A stretch of DNA of 64,000 bases from Dromiciops gliroides (GCF_019393635.1 NC_057862.1:416189669-416253668), one strand, 5' to 3'; numbered from the stretch's first letter, positions 9,376 through 21,360 are shown. Numbers and translations are program-made. Notes: generated by a model not told the origin, from the sequence alone.

Positions 9376-9645
9376 AGAGACAGAGACACACAGAGACACA
9401 CACAGAGACAGAGAAAGACAAAGAGAGAGAGACAGAGACACACAGAGAGAGGTATGTATATAAGGAACAGCTTATATACATGTAAGATGTCTGCTACTGA
9501 TGGCACAGTTAGTTTAAGACTTTAATGATATACTTGTACTTCCTATGGGCACCAGAGAAGAAAAGACATGTAGATTAACAGCAATACCCTGGTGCTTCTC
9601 AGAGGTATGGTCTGGAAAAAGCTCCAGAGACTGCAGTCTCTGCAG

Positions 9646-9664
9646 TAGCCACCAGGTGGTGGAT
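9646..9664 (+). promoter_or_regulatory. CTCF-like motif candidate
   Basis: TAGCCACCAGGTGGTGGAT fits the CTCF core well through CCACCAGGTGG but is weaker at the 3' end. A 16-bp perfect palindrome (9626-9641, AGAGACTGCAGTCTCT) lies just upstream. Confidence 0.35.
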
Positions 9665-9789
9665 CTGAGCTTGAGAAAACAGACCAATCTTTTATGGGCT
9701 GGGGCAAAGCTTAAATCACTGCACCTGTGGGTATACCAGAAAGCCTTCCCAGCTCTTTGTCAGTACATGCCTGTGTTCTTCTTGGCTCA

Positions 9790-9862
9790 ATCTAGAGTTT
9801 AAGACATCACCCTTGTCATGTCATTGGTCCTTTTTGAGAACGAAGAACAAAAAACAAGAGAT
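9790..9862 (+). repeat. Tail of a third marsupial SINE type
   Basis: CATGTCATTGGTCCTTTTTG and AACGAAGAACAAAAAACAAG match the tail of the SINE at 60450-60925. The body upstream is not clearly recognised. Confidence 0.5.
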
Positions 9863-10004
9863 TAAAATGTAAAAGTCATTATCATCCATTATTTAATAAA
9901 TTTATCACAATTGGTTCACACTTGCCACCAACCTATTAAGATTTCTATCACCCTCCCAACTTCACATGAGTTTAAAGAAAACATAGATTGGAGTATATAG
10001 GATT

Positions 10005-10230
10005 GTAGATTAAGAGCAGGAAAGCACCTTCAAGGTAATCCATTAGTCCAAATTACTCTAGGGAATCTGGGCCCTGTAATGTTGAATATTTTTATCAATG
10101 ACTCAGTAAGGCCCAGAGAGGATAAGTGACTTGCTTGGAATCACACAAATAGGAAGTGTCAAAGTCCAGAATTTGAACCTAAGTCATCAGTCAAAAATCC
10201 AGCACTCTTACCATTTTACCATGCTGCCCC
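10005..10230 (-). repeat. MIR/THER1-type SINE relic
   Basis: Reverse MIR blocks AAGGCCCAGAGAGGATAAGT, GACTTGCTTGGAATCACAC and the reversed head ACCATTTTACCATGCTGCC. Confidence 0.65.
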
Positions 10231-10738
10231 ATCCATAAAATCATTACTAAAAAGATGCAGTACCCAAATTCCTGGCTGCTCTGTTGTTCTATAAAAATCC
10301 AAAAAACCTCCCCTTTCTCCTGTCCCAGTCTTCAGCTGGATACTGCCAGGCAACACCCAAATGATCTTTAAGGAGAGTACATGTGCATTCTAGTACTCAG
10401 TGCCTTGTTAAGTAGACAATCAGAAGATTCAAATTCAGGAATATCCTTGGTGTTCACCCACAGACAGATGTTTGTCTTCCCCACAACAGCATCAGCTTGC
10501 CTTTCCCCAACATATCTGTTTAGCATCTTGCCACACTTTCTCCACCTTCTTCTCTGGCTGGGCACCCCTCACTGGGGTCTCCAACATGACCATAGATGAC
10601 CATAGCCCCAGAAAGACATGGATGGGGTAGACTCCCACTCTGTTTGGTAGTGTGATATACCCCCATCCCATGCTGTGTGCTCATCATCTGTAAAGTCTCT
10701 CTGCCCTGCCTCTGCCTGAATAACACCAAGGAACAATC
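10231..10738. other. Unique sequence
   Basis: No gene is supported. ORFs on both strands (10368-10780) overlap one another and resemble nothing known to me. Confidence 0.4.
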
Positions 10739-10753
10739 TAGTCTCTCTGTTTT

Positions 10754-10906
10754 AATTTTTTTATTTTTTTTCTGGGGCAATTGGGGTTAAGTGACTTGCC
10801 CAGGGTCACACAGCTAGTAAGTGTTAAGTGTCTGAAGCCAGATTTGAACTCAGGTCCTCCTGAATCCAGGGCTGGTGCTCTATCCACTGCGCCACCTAGC
10901 TGCCCC
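10754..10906 (-). mobile_element. WSINE1-type SINE
   Basis: Minus-strand full-length copy. The 15-bp TSD (two mismatches) is at 10739-10753 and 10907-10921. Confidence 0.93.
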
Positions 10907-10921
10907 TAGTCTCTCCATTTT

Positions 10922-11658
10922 AGATGTCTTATTCTGAATACACTGAATAATCTTTCAGCAAATCTTTTTATGACAATTCCAGCAGCTCACTTATGGCCTC
11001 TGCATTATCTGTTGCCATCAGGCACTGTCCAGGTGGGAAATTACAGGTAAAAGTAAAGGAAAGTCAATCCTGCCTAAGCAGGTGTTAGAAAACAGTAATA
11101 ATTAGAGCCATCACAAAGTAGAGTAAGTAGCATTGGCTGGGAGGGGGAAGAGGTTGTTCCTTCTCACTAGAGGACTTAGAGTAAAGGCTTAGAGTAAAGT
11201 TTCTTCATTGGGCATATTAAAGAGATTCATGTTCATGATGCCCCTTACAACTCTGAGATCCTTCGAAGGAATATTTAGGACTGATGCCATGTCTAATATG
11301 TGCTAGACACAAGTCCTCCTCCTGTACCTGCCATGGGGTGACCCTAGGTTCTACAAAAGTTATACCAGAACAGCACAAGGCCTAGTATGTCTAACCCTGC
11401 TGGAAAGATATCCAGTAAGGTCTGAGGGACAGACTGCCTATCGTGTGCAGACCTAATTAAATCTAAAAAGGATACCTGGATCTCGTGTTTGTCACTTCAG
11501 TGTCAAGCATTAGAAGACAAATTCTCTGCCTGGTGCATCCCCTGAAACAGTAAGGAATACTAAAAAAATTAATACCTCTATAAACTAAATGCCATATTTC
11601 TATTTTACTTGTAGAGAAATCAATAGACTTCAGCCTTGAACTCTTTCTTACTGCACAT
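10922..11658. other. Unique sequence
   Basis: No gene or repeat recognised. Confidence 0.4.
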
Positions 11659-11675
11659 TTAAGTGATATGCAGAC

Positions 11676-11826
11676 GAGGGCGGCTAGGTGGCACAGTGGA
11701 TAAAGCACTGGCCTTGGATTCAGGAGAACCTGAGTTCAAATTCAGCCTCAGACATTTGACACTTACTAGCTGTGTGACCCTGGGCAAGTCACTTAACCTT
11801 CATTGCCCCTAAAAAAAAAAATTTAA
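11676..11826 (+). mobile_element. WSINE1-type SINE
   Basis: Plus-strand copy with an A-tail. An exact 17-bp TSD (TTAAGTGATATGCAGAC) is at 11659-11675 and 11827-11843. Confidence 0.95.
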
Positions 11827-11889
11827 TTAAGTGATATGCAGACAAAAATTATGGCCACTTCCTAACCCTCCATGGCTGAAGTACCGGGG

Positions 11890-12330
11890 TTCCTGAATTT
11901 GTGGAGGTTATGAAATCTTGGATAATAGAGAGCAGGAAGAAAACAAGAACTACAAAAACTCTCTATTCAAAAGATTTGTGCAAAGTAAGAAGATTCCCAA
12001 AAAACATCCTCCCTAATGAATACAACAATGGAAATGGAAAGACTGGCAACAAAAGTGAAACTGAATTCTTTGTGATGATTATGACACACCTGGTCACAAA
12101 GAAGAGCTGGGAAAACTCACCTCCCTCCCTTCAGTGAAGAGGTGGGGACTCTCAGTGTAGAGTATGCACATGCTGTCAGGCACAATTGATACATTGCTTA
12201 GTTATTTCTTTTTTAATTGCTATTTTTCCTCACTTAAAGAAAAATTCTTTGTCATAAGGGTTGGTCTGTTGAGCAAGGGAGTGGGGAAAGATACATTTGG
12301 AAATAAAGGTGATGTAAAAACTTGATAGCA
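11890..12330 (+). repeat. LINE 3'-end relic (L1/HAL1-type)
   Basis: AAAGTGAAACTGAATTCTTT, GAAGAGCTGGGAAAACTCAC, GAGGTGGGGACTCTCAGTG and AATAAAGGTGATGTAAAAAC recur, in order, at 61560-61980. It is a non-coding 3' UTR. Confidence 0.6.
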
Positions 12331-12419
12331 TATATAGTACATATATGTTAACTACTTAAATTAATTCATTATACATGGTACCTTTTAACTACATATCGTT
12401 TCCTTGTTTATATCTTTTC

Positions 12420-14690
12420 ATGAAGTCTATTTTTGTTGTTGCCATCTTTAAAATCATAATTTATTTCCTTGCTTTTTTGTTAGTTCAGCTGGACATAATA
12501 GAGTTTGTTCTAACCACTCATTCTAACTCTGAGTCTTTATGTTTCAAGTGAGTTTCTTGTAAATAAGAAATTATTGGATTCTGTTTCCTAATCTATTCTG
12601 CTGTCCTCTTTTATTTTGTAGGTGAGTTTCTCCCATTCACATTCACAGGTATGATTATTAATTGAGTATTTCCCCCCATCTTATTCTCATACTTTTCCCT
12701 CTTCTTTCCTCTTTCACTCCCTGTTTATCAAAAATTCATTCCTTTTCTTTCTTTTAACTTTTAACTCAACTTTCTTTTCTTTTCCTCTTCACAATTTTCC
12801 CACTGCTACCACCACTTACCAAGCTTAGATTTATTTTTTTTTTAGCGAGGCAATTGGGGTTAAGTGACTTGCCCAGGGTCACACAGCTAGTAAATGTTAA
12901 GTGTCTGAGGCCGAATTTGAACTCAGGTATTCCTGACTCCAGGGCCTGTGCTCTATCCACTGTGCCACCTAGCTGCCTCGGTTTATTTTTATTAATTCCT
13001 TCCTAAACCTACCTTTACTCCTGCCACTCTTCCCAACTCCCTGATCCCTACTACCCCGCCCCCATCCATGATTGAATGTATTTCTAAACTAAACTCTCTC
13101 TATGTGTATGTTCTACCTTCCTTTGACCTGTCAGGATGATGCTCATTCCCTATACTCCTTCCATCTTTGTATAGACATCTGCTTTTGCACCCTGATTATG
13201 TGAGGTAAGTTCCCCCATCTTTCCTCCCCCCTTTTTTCCCTAGTGTTATCCTTTTCCCTTCCTTTCCTTTCTTCTTTTAAGATCATCAAGACAGCAAAAC
13301 TATTCTCAGGCTCTCTTTTTTATTTATCTCCCTTTATGACCACTGATGACATTATGATTCTGATGAAATTTTTGTATCACCTCTTTCTAATTAAAATATA
13401 AATAGTTAATCATTACACTATCCCTTTTGATTGCTCACTCATATTTACCTTTTTATGTTTCTCTTGACTCCTGTGTTGGTATTTCAGAATTTGTATTTAG
13501 GTCTTGTCTTTTCATCAGTAATATGCAAAAGTCACCAATTTCATTGAATATTCATTTTCCCAAAAATGCCTCAGTTTTTCTGGGCAAGTTATTCTTAGTT
13601 GTAGGCATATATCTTTTGCTTTCTGGAATTTTTTATTCCATGCTCTCTACTTCTTTATAGTGGTCACTGATAAATTTTGTGTGATTCTGACTGGTTTTTT
13701 TTTTTTTGATCATTGAATTCTTTCTTTCTGGATATGTACAGTATCTTATCCTTGACCTGGAAGCTTTGACTTTTGGCTATAATATTCCTGGGAGTTTTTA
13801 TTTTGGAGTTTTTCTGGAGATGATCAGTGGATTCTTTCTATTTTCACTTTATATTCTGATTCTGAGAGGTCTGGGCAGTTTTCTTTTAACATTTCTTGAA
13901 ATATGGATATTAAGGTTCCCTTTTTGGTCATGGATAATTTGGTCTAATAATTCTTAAATTATCTTTTCTTGATCTATTTTCCAGGTTAGTTGTTTGTGCT
14001 ATATGGTACTTTATGTTTTCTCCTATTTTTTCAATCTTTTGACTTTGTTTTAATATTTGATTTTAAATTTCATGGAGTCATTAACTTCTGTTTGGCTCAT
14101 TCTAATTTTCAGAGAGTCTGTTACTTGAATGAGGTTTTGTACCTCTTGGACTAAGCCACTAATTCTCTTTCCAAGTCTCTCTTCCATAACCCTTATTTCC
14201 TTTCCAATTATTCTATCACTCTCATTTCATTTATAACATCATTTTAAACTCTTTTTAGCTCTTGAATAATTTCTTCTAGGAATTCTAATTAATCTTATTG
14301 GCAAGCTGTGCTTATCTTTGAGGTTTTGTTTGTATGAGTTTTGGAGTTAATCTCCTCTTTTCTGTCTATGTACTGGAAACATAAAAGGACATTATCTTTT
14401 TTGTTTGTTTGTTTTCCCATTCTTGGGGATTGGAATGACTGAGCTGAGGCTCTGATCCTTACCCAGAGGTAGAGAGACCCATATCTTACCTCCTCTGGTA
14501 AGCATTATCCGTGCTACCATGACAAGGACACTTCTTTATTCCAAGGGCTGAGCCTGAGAGCCCCATCCCCAGGGATCAAAATCAGTGTGACAGTGCTGCT
14601 GCCCACAGTGTTTGTGGATGAGGGGGAGTGGAGGGGGGAGTGAAACTGGGTTCCACTACTTCTTCCTACTCTGCCATTTTAGTTAGTTCC
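12420..14690 (-). repeat. Minus-strand LINE (L1/HAL1-type) 5' UTR/ORF1-like tract
   Basis: The plus strand carries CCTTGACCTGGAAGC, ATATTCCTGGGAGTTTT and TGATCAGTGGATTCTTTC. On the minus strand these run through charged, coiled-coil-like ORF1 sequence that also appears at 63690-64000. It ends at about 14690 with TTCCTACTCTGCCATTTTAG, the reverse of a typical LINE start (AAATGGCAGAGTAGGAA). A SINE interrupts it. The subfamily is uncertain, and the 12420-13400 part is the least secure. Confidence 0.55.
12830..12978 (-). mobile_element. WSINE1-type SINE in the LINE tract
   Basis: Minus-strand copy. Flanks AGATTTATTTTT and GGTTTATTTTTA are compatible with a TSD but not exact. Confidence 0.9.
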
Positions 14691-15233
14691 TTATTAATTT
14701 AATTTCTAAAATGTAAACTTAGAGGAAGATCCCAGGCAGATTTTGAACAAAGCTTTCCCATTATAATTAAGCTCATCCAATAAACCATCCATTCTTCTAA
14801 CACCTAATACATTTTCTGAAGATTAATGTTCTGAAAGACATCCCACTATCTATAGCATCCTAAAACTTAGAATTCTGATTCTTCGAGGTTATAGAGATCT
14901 TCTCCCTGCCTTCATGGGAACTTTCACTCCATGATGATCATAACTTAGTACTCATGTCTTAATAGCTTTCCCCATTTTAGGTTTATGTAAAACTTCTCCC
15001 AAAAGGTACTTCCTTGAATTTGAAGCTAGTTAGCTTCATTTATTCAATAATTATTATGTATGGCTCCAGAGGAAAGAACTAAGACAAATAAGCAGCAGTT
15101 ACATGAAAGCCAATGCCAGCCTTGAAAGAACTTCCCAACTATAATTGTCCCAAAATGGAATGAACTCTTTTTTGAGGGAATGAGTTCCCTTTCACTGGAG
15201 GTATTCAAGCAGGGGACTGGATGAAAACTTACT
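14691..15233. other. Unique sequence
   Basis: No gene or recognised repeat. Confidence 0.4.
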
Positions 15234-15243
15234 AAGAATGATA

Positions 15244-15393
15244 AAGAGGGGGGCAGTTAGGTGGCACAGTGGATAGAGCACCGGCCCTGAATTCAGGAGA
15301 ACCTGAGTTCAAATCTGACCTCAGACACTTAACACTTATTAGCTGTGTGATCCTGGGCAAGTCACTTAACCCCAATTGCCTCACATACACAAA
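15244..15393 (+). mobile_element. WSINE1-type SINE
   Basis: Plus-strand copy with TSD AAGAATGATA at 15234-15243 and 15394-15403. The tail is short (ACATACACAAA). Confidence 0.92.
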
Positions 15394-15409
15394 AAGAATG
15401 ATATAAAGG

Positions 15410-15850
15410 AAATCACCAAGTAGATAAGGAGCTACATCTGCTTACCTCTAAGGTCCCTTTCAGCTCCAGTATTCTAGGGGTCTCTCCTTCTCCATATACT
15501 GTAAAGATTTAATTTGGTATATTACTTTCCTCCACTAAAGTCTTAATCCAATACCTCATTGTGTCATGAAGGAAATGGGGTCTACAAAAGTGTATCAATA
15601 GAGCATATCAAGCTATAGAAGCTTCTGATGTGGGCAGGGTGATTGACCAGTGGTGATCTGTTGTCCTAAGCAGCCATAACTATCAATCTTTGTTCCTGGG
15701 GCCAGTGGCATTTAATCAGGCCAAGAGGAAAGAGGCCCACTATGACTCAAGGTGACTGAGGCTGTTTCTGAGGAGGGATTAGGCACAAAAGAGAGGGGCA
15801 GGAACAGGAAAATGATGCTGTTACCCAGCAGATTCCTATTTTGACTAATT
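15410..15850. other. Unique sequence
   Basis: Only a short MIR-like 3' hint at 15430-15465 (CTCTAAGGTCCCTTTCAGCT). No gene. Confidence 0.4.
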
Positions 15851-15851
15851 A

Positions 15852-15962
15852 GCCTTTTTTCATATAATCATAGATAGCTTTGATTTCTTTGTCTAAAAAT
15901 TGCCTGTTCATATCCTTTGACAATTTATCAATAGGAGAATGACTTGTATTTTTTATAAATTT
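15852..15962 (-). repeat. L1 ORF2 C-terminal fragment
   Basis: TTGCCTGTTCATATCCTTTG and ATAGATAGCTTTGATTTCTT are the reverse of the L1 segment seen at 24163-24230 and 42640-42729. Confidence 0.75.
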
Positions 15963-16100
15963 GAGCAAGTTACTTATCTCTGCTTCATATTCCTCATCTG
16001 TACAATGACCTAGACAAAGAAATGGAAAACCACTCCAGTATCTTTGCCAAGAAAATCTTAAAAGGGGTCACAAAGAGTCTGAAATGACTAAACAATAACA
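15963..16100 (+). repeat. 3' half of an RTE-tailed SINE
   Basis: TTCCTCATCTGTACAATGAC, CACTCCAGTATCTTTGCCAA and GGGGTCACAAAGAGTCTGAA, ending in AAATGACTAAACAATAACAA. Confidence 0.75.
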
Positions 16101-16210
16101 AAGGAATACAAATGCTGATAAATTTTCTTAAGTTTGGTTACCCTAAGGCAAAAGCACTAGTAACTTCCTCCTAAAAAGCAGCCTCATTCAACACCAGTTG
16201 GTTAGTTATA

Positions 16211-16557
16211 GCAAGACTTCTTACAATTTTTCCCCTTTTTTTTTTTTTTAAGTGAGGCAATTGGGGTTAAGTGACTTGCCCAGGGTCACACAGCTAGTAA
16301 GTGTTGAGTGTCCGAGGCCGGATTTGAACTCAGGTACTCCTGACTCCAGGGCTGGTGCTCTATCCACTGCACCACCTAGCTGCCCTACTTTTTCCACTTT
16401 TGACTCCTTTTCACCGGAGAAATTGTTATGTAACACCAGGTATATCGGTATATAAAATAGGTATCCATAACCTTTTACTGTTGCCAAATTTTTCCTGACC
16501 ACCACATTCAGTTACAAGGCCCTATATAGGGGCAAGACCCACAGTTTAAGAAGCTTT
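16211..16557 (+). mobile_element. hAT-like MITE, second copy, split by a SINE
   Basis: Same family and orientation as 1375-1926 (GGTATATAAAATAGGTATCC, CATAACCTTTTACTG, CCACATTCAGTTACAAGGCC). It ends CAGTTTAAGAAGC, the inverse of its start CTTCTTAC. The SINE interrupts it 25 bp from its start. Confidence 0.5.
16236..16385 (-). mobile_element. WSINE1-type SINE
   Basis: Minus-strand full-length copy inside the MITE. The TSD is not clear because the target is pyrimidine-rich. Confidence 0.92.
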
Positions 16558-17344
16558 AAGCTATAGGATGATGATTTTTTTCAGCCATTGAAACTCAAAT
16601 ACGTCTTGCTAAGTCACAGAGGGGTTACAATCTAGATCAGTGGGAATTCCCCAACCAAAGAAATCATAGATCCTTGAAGTCTAAGTATGTCTGATCTTAT
16701 TACTGTTATCTACCCCTTCATTTTCTTAGTTAAGCAAATATAGTTTGTCTCTGTGGTATAACTGTCAAATCTACTATCAACTTCAGTTTTCCATAATTGT
16801 AAATTTTATCTGATCTATCCAGGTAACTTCCATCTCACTGAATGCTAACTTCAAGTGAATTTCTGGAAGATGTGTCATAAGTTACCGGAATTAAACAGGT
16901 CAAAATTAAAATTCTTAATATCTCTGCATCTTAACATGCTGTTCTGTTTGAAAGGCAGTTCTTTAAAAATAAAAAAAAACCTTTAAAATATCTTTTTCCC
17001 AGCTGTCTGTAAATGACTTAACTCGGGCCAAAATCAAATAGGAAGTGAGGAATTCATTTAAATTATGTGATTAGATTTGCAAGTAAATGGAAAGCAGGTG
17101 CTATCATTATAACCATACAGGATTTAGTATTAAAGTGCACCTGTGGACAAACTAATTTTGTTTTACTTAATGAAAAGAACTCATCTACCTTACTTGGATA
17201 AGAGAAATACCATTATAACAATTTAAGCCACTTTGGCTTTTTGCTAACTAAATCAGCTTTTCCTAGTTACTCTCTTTTAAAATAGATGAACAGCTTGGTG
17301 TTCCATCTCATCTAAGATACTATATTTAAATTACAATACCATTT
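16558..17344. other. Repeat-poor unique sequence
   Basis: No gene and no recognised repeat over nearly 800 bp. Base composition is even, with mixed AT-rich motifs. It is a candidate for conserved non-coding DNA, untested. Confidence 0.4.
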
Positions 17345-17415
17345 CACATGAAACGGCAGCCTATTTAACAAACTTTCATCAAGTGCCTACTGTGTGCAGA
17401 GGACAGTGCTAGGAG
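17345..17415 (-). repeat. L2 3'-end fragment
   Basis: CATCAAGTGCCTACTGTGTG and GACAGTGCTAGGAG are the reversed L2 terminus. Confidence 0.65.
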
Positions 17416-17579
17416 ATGATGCAGAGTTTAAATAAGGCACTATCAAGTCTTCCTCCTAAAGCTTATAATTTACTAGGTCATGGAGGATAAGACTAATATA
17501 CATAGTCACATATATAATATATATAATCATAATACACAAATTATTTGATAAATATATTTGAAAATTATAAAACAAAGTA

Positions 17580-17950
17580 TGAAGAAAGATAATGGAGTCT
17601 GTAAAACATAGGCCAACAAACTTGACTTTGATTCCTTGCAAAATTCTATAATATATTATTAAAAGGAAGGTTAGTAAACATCTAGAAAAGGAAACAGTAG
17701 TCACAAAGAGCCAGTATGGCTTCATTAAGAACAAATTATGCCAGGTTAGGCCTAATTCCTTTTTTTTATTTGGCAGACTGGTTAATTTTGTGGATAAAGT
17801 TTATCCAGTTTTTAGCAGAGTATTTGATAAAGTATCTCATTCTACTTTTGTGGTAAAGAAGAGGTAGATCAGATGATAGTACAATTAAAGTACATTTAGA
17901 ACTGGTTGAGTGACTAAGTGAATAGTCATTAATGGTCCAATGTCAATTTA
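17580..17950 (+). repeat. CR1/L3 LINE relic, RT domain
   Basis: The frame from about 17695 reads SQYGFIKNKLCQVRP, then LVNFVDKVYPVFSRVFDKVS. This matches the CR1/L3 RT blocks QHGF.KN..C and VYLDFSKAFDKVSH, and is followed by a VVINGPMS-like stretch. The YLDF catalytic Asp is lost. Confidence 0.75.
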
Positions 17951-17964
17951 ATAAATACTTTAAT

Positions 17965-18150
17965 CATAAATTTAGAATTGGAAAAGACCATAGATAAAAT
18001 CTCAGCCATCTCCACCACAACCATATTATAGATATGGAAACTGAGGCTCAGGGACATTTAGTGATTTGACAAGGTCACATAGGCAATATATAGCAGAGCG
18101 GGGATTCAAACCCAGGTCTCAAACTCCAAATCCAGTACACTAGACGTATA
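17965..18150 (-). repeat. MIR/THER1-type SINE relic
   Basis: TTTAGAATTGGAAAAGACC, ATATGGAAACTGAGGCTCAG, GACAAGGTCACATAGGC and the reversed head CCAAATCCAGTACACTAGA. Confidence 0.7.
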
Positions 18151-18393
18151 TTGAATATGAATATATATACATATACATTTATAGAGAGATAGATCATTTC
18201 TAATCCAAGGCATCAATTTTCCCTCTCCCTCTATTCAGAAAGTTAGAATGAGTCCTAAAGGTAAGACAGGATATGAACCCATGGGCAATAAAAGTGCTAT
18301 TTTTTAAAAAGCAGTCAATACAAAATTCAGTAAATGAAAAAAAAAAGCTGCTTTGTTCCAAAGCCTCAGGAGAGGGTCATAAAAGGCAATCAA

Positions 18394-18556
18394 GGGGGGC
18401 AGCTAGGTGGTGCAGTGGATAAAGCACCTGCCCTAGATTCAGGAGGACCTGAGTTCAAATCTAGCCTCAGACACTTGACACTTACTAGCTGTGTGGTCCT
18501 AGGCAAGTCACTTAACCCTCATTCCCCTGCAAAAACAAACAAACAAACAAAAAAAC
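18394..18556 (+). mobile_element. WSINE1-type SINE
   Basis: Plus-strand copy whose tail has become (CAAA)n. TSD AAAAGGCAATCAA at 18381-18393 and 18557-18569, exact. Confidence 0.95.
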
Positions 18557-18569
18557 AAAAGGCAATCAA

Positions 18570-19254
18570 AGAGTTTTAGGGGAAGGCAACACATAGGCCT
18601 TTAAGGCAAAGGAGAGCCCTAGCACAGGGATGATTTCGATGACAAAGGTTTTCCAAAAATGTCTTGCTAAGAAAAAAAAAATTGGAAAAAGAGGCCACGA
18701 GCAATTGAAAATTGGACAAACTATCACTCCACCACTCCCAAAATGATTTTCTTCAGAGCCTTACTTTTACTAAGGAGAAAACTGAACAGAAATAATATTT
18801 GAAATGAGTTTTTGTCAATAGAATTTTATGTTACAGGAAAAAAATCAGCTCCTGAAGATAATGGTAATTAAATCTACAGCTTTTTCATCTAAATGAAGAG
18901 GTTTTCTTCTTTCCCTTCAGGTCAAATCACTAAAGACAAAATCAATATGGAGATTTTTTTTTGAGGGGACTAGTATTGTGTTCTTATGCTAAAACAATAA
19001 TGACTAAAAAGTTATTCTGCCCATGGCATGTTCAGGTCACTTCAATTTAATTGTTAAAGCTAAAATCACAAGGCCATTAAAAGCTTTGCAAGTCTTTGGG
19101 TCAATACAGCTATTATATTCTAGTTTACATCCCCAAATATATGTATAATCTAAAAGCTAATTAAGTGCTCAAGCAAATATGGCTTTTTACTTTAAGTTGA
19201 TCAGAATTACATTTGCTCTAGTTACCGAACTTCATCTTGAAATTCAAGTTCAAT
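18570..19254. other. Repeat-poor unique sequence
   Basis: No gene. AT-rich, non-repetitive, with homeobox-like TAATTA/TAAT cores (for example ATGGTAATTAAATCTACAGC at about 18861). Possible conserved non-coding element. Confidence 0.4.
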
Positions 19255-20098
19255 AAGCCTCTCTTGAACTTCTCCATTTGCATCAAGGTCACCAAAATCC
19301 TTCTGGTTTCTCCAGTTCACAATACCCAGAATTATTCTTTTTTTTTTTTTGTGGGGCAGTGAGGGTTAAGTGACTTGCCCAGGGTCACACAGCTAGTAAG
19401 TGTCAAGTGTCTGGGGCCGGATTTGAACTCAGGTCCTCCTGAATCCAGGGCCGGTGCTTTATCCACTGCGCCACCTAGCCGCCCCCACTCAGAATTATTC
19501 TTAACTTCTCATTCTCTCCTACTTCATGCAACCAGTTAATAAATCTTGCCATTTCTGTCTCTACAACACTTTACAAATCCAACCTTTTCTCATTATCCAT
19601 CCTGACCCCACCTTAGTTCTGGCCCTAATCACCTCTCCTCTGGACCATTCCAATAGCATCCTAATTCTGCCTCAAGTGTCTCCCCTCTGATCTATCCTCC
19701 AGCTACCAAAATGATTTTCCTAAAGTAAATAACTAGTCATCCCACTCCCCTACTCAGTATATTACAGCATCTCTCTATTACCTCCAGGATCAAATATAAA
19801 CACCCCTTATGATGAATTCTTTCCTCCCCTCCACCTCTTGGGATACTTAACCTTCCTTCAAGACTCAGCTCAAACACCATCTTCTGCATGCAGACTTTTC
19901 TGATCACAACCCAAGCTGTGAATGCCCTTCATCCCAAAAGTATTTTGCATATATTTACGCACATATAACTATAGGGACACTATGTCTATGATAGAATATA
20001 AGCTCCTGGAGAGGAAGGGAGCTGGTCTATTTTTGTCTTTGTACTCCAGCACCTAGGGTGGGAGCTTGATAAATGTTTATTGATTGATGAAATTCCCC
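19255..20098 (+). repeat. L2 LINE 3' half
   Basis: Ordered L2 blocks CTGGCCCTAATCACCTCTCC, CCAGCTACCAAAATGATTTT, TATTACCTCCAGGATCAAAT, AAGCTCCTGGAGAGGAAGGG and AAATGTTTATTGATTGATGA. A SINE sits at 19340-19489. Confidence 0.85.
19340..19489 (-). mobile_element. WSINE1-type SINE in L2
   Basis: Minus-strand copy with exact TSD CAGAATTATTCTT at 19327-19339 and 19490-19502. Confidence 0.95.
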
Positions 20099-20130
20099 TG
20101 GTCAATACTCCACCCTTCTCCATCCTTTTT

Positions 20131-20284
20131 GTTTTGTTTTGTGTTTTTTGGTTTTTTTTAGTGAGACAATTGGGGTTAAGTGACTTGCCCAGGGTCACAC
20201 AGCTAGTAAGTGTCTGAGGCCAGATTTGAACTCAGGTACTCCTGACTCCAGGGCCGGTGCCCTATCCACTGCGCCACCTAGCTG
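20131..20284 (-). mobile_element. WSINE1-type SINE
   Basis: Minus-strand copy with exact 18-bp TSD (CCCTTCTCCATCCTTTTT) at 20113-20130 and 20285-20302. Confidence 0.95.
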
Positions 20285-20329
20285 CCCTTCTCCATCCTTT
20301 TTACAGGTATAAATCCTGCTGAAAGTCTC

Positions 20330-20745
20330 ACCACCACATAAAGATTTTCAGGTTTTCTTTCCCAAGTTTTTACACACACACATTATTTCTCCCCCTAAGT
20401 CTGTATCTCTGTCCTCTGTTCCCCAGGAGTAAAATGCTTTCTCTTCTCATTTCCACCTCTTGGAATATCTGGATTTTTTCCAACACTCAGCTCAAACCCA
20501 CTTTCTACATTAAGTCTTGCCTGCTTTCCACCCAGCACAGCTGCTAACACATTTCCTCCCCCAAGCTATTTTGTATCCTTTTTTTGTCTGTGCATAAATG
20601 TACACATGTTGTTTCTTCCATTAGAATATAAGCACCTTGAGTGTAGGCAACTGTTACACTTTTGTCTTTGTATTCCTAGCATTTGGAACAGTGCTTCAAT
20701 GCTTGGTAAGCCCTAAATAAATGCTTCTTTGTTGACTGACTTATG
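20330..20745 (+). repeat. L2 LINE 3' end
   Basis: TTCCAACACTCAGCTCAAAC, GAATATAAGCACCTTGAGTG, CAACTGTTACACTTTTGTC and AATAAATGCTTCTTTGTTGA. Confidence 0.75.
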
Positions 20746-21034
20746 TAGCACTTTTGCAAAGAATTTTACATTTGTCATCTCATTTCTTTAAAAAAAACAC
20801 CTCAAGTTACTTGCAAATGACAACTAATATTTTAAACTCTGGAAAGACATCCTGAAAACTTTATGTGATGATGAGATTTGCAGCAGAACTTATAAAACCT
20901 GAACTCCTACCTCGATCCATTATTCAATAGAATGAGGAAAGACTTGTCAGGAAGTCATCCTGCCAAGATGACTGCCTGAACAGAGGCAGGTAGCTAACCT
21001 CTTCTACGCTTACACTATTAAAAGCAAACAAACA

Positions 21035-21360
21035 TGACGATTATAAATACCCAAATTAACTACAAAAGACACTATCTGCACCCAAAGGAAGAAGTGATAA
21101 ATAAGAGTATGTGTAAAATCATTTTTCATAAATATACATATTTGTTTTGTGATAGCCATCTCTAAGGTAGGAAAGGAAAGATAAAAGGGGGGAAAAGAAA
21201 GTTGCATGATAATTTTATTATATATTTAAAAGGAATAGCTAGTTGTACGTAATAGATTTTCAGTGTCATGTACAATCATTTTTTTCTATTCTACTACATT
21301 ATGAAAGTTCTTGTTTTATTTCTTAAGTTCAGAACAAAGTAAATAAAAGTTTTTAAAAAG
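21035..21360 (+). repeat. LINE 3' UTR relic
   Basis: TTTAAAAGGAATAGCTAGTT, TTTTCAGTGTCATGTACAAT and CATTTTTTTCTATTCTACTA resemble a marsupial LINE 3' end that finishes in an A-rich tail. Subfamily not assigned. Confidence 0.45.

Noticed and set aside
9134-9525. Five overlapping ORFs with (LLSSP)n or (ERRGE)n
   Set aside because: They are frames through the (AGAGG)19 array; no codon bias or domain.
13427-13957. Hydrophobic plus-strand ORFs resembling membrane proteins
   Set aside because: They lie antisense to a lysine/glutamate-rich LINE ORF1 tract; reverse-complement T-rich DNA gives Phe/Leu-rich translations.
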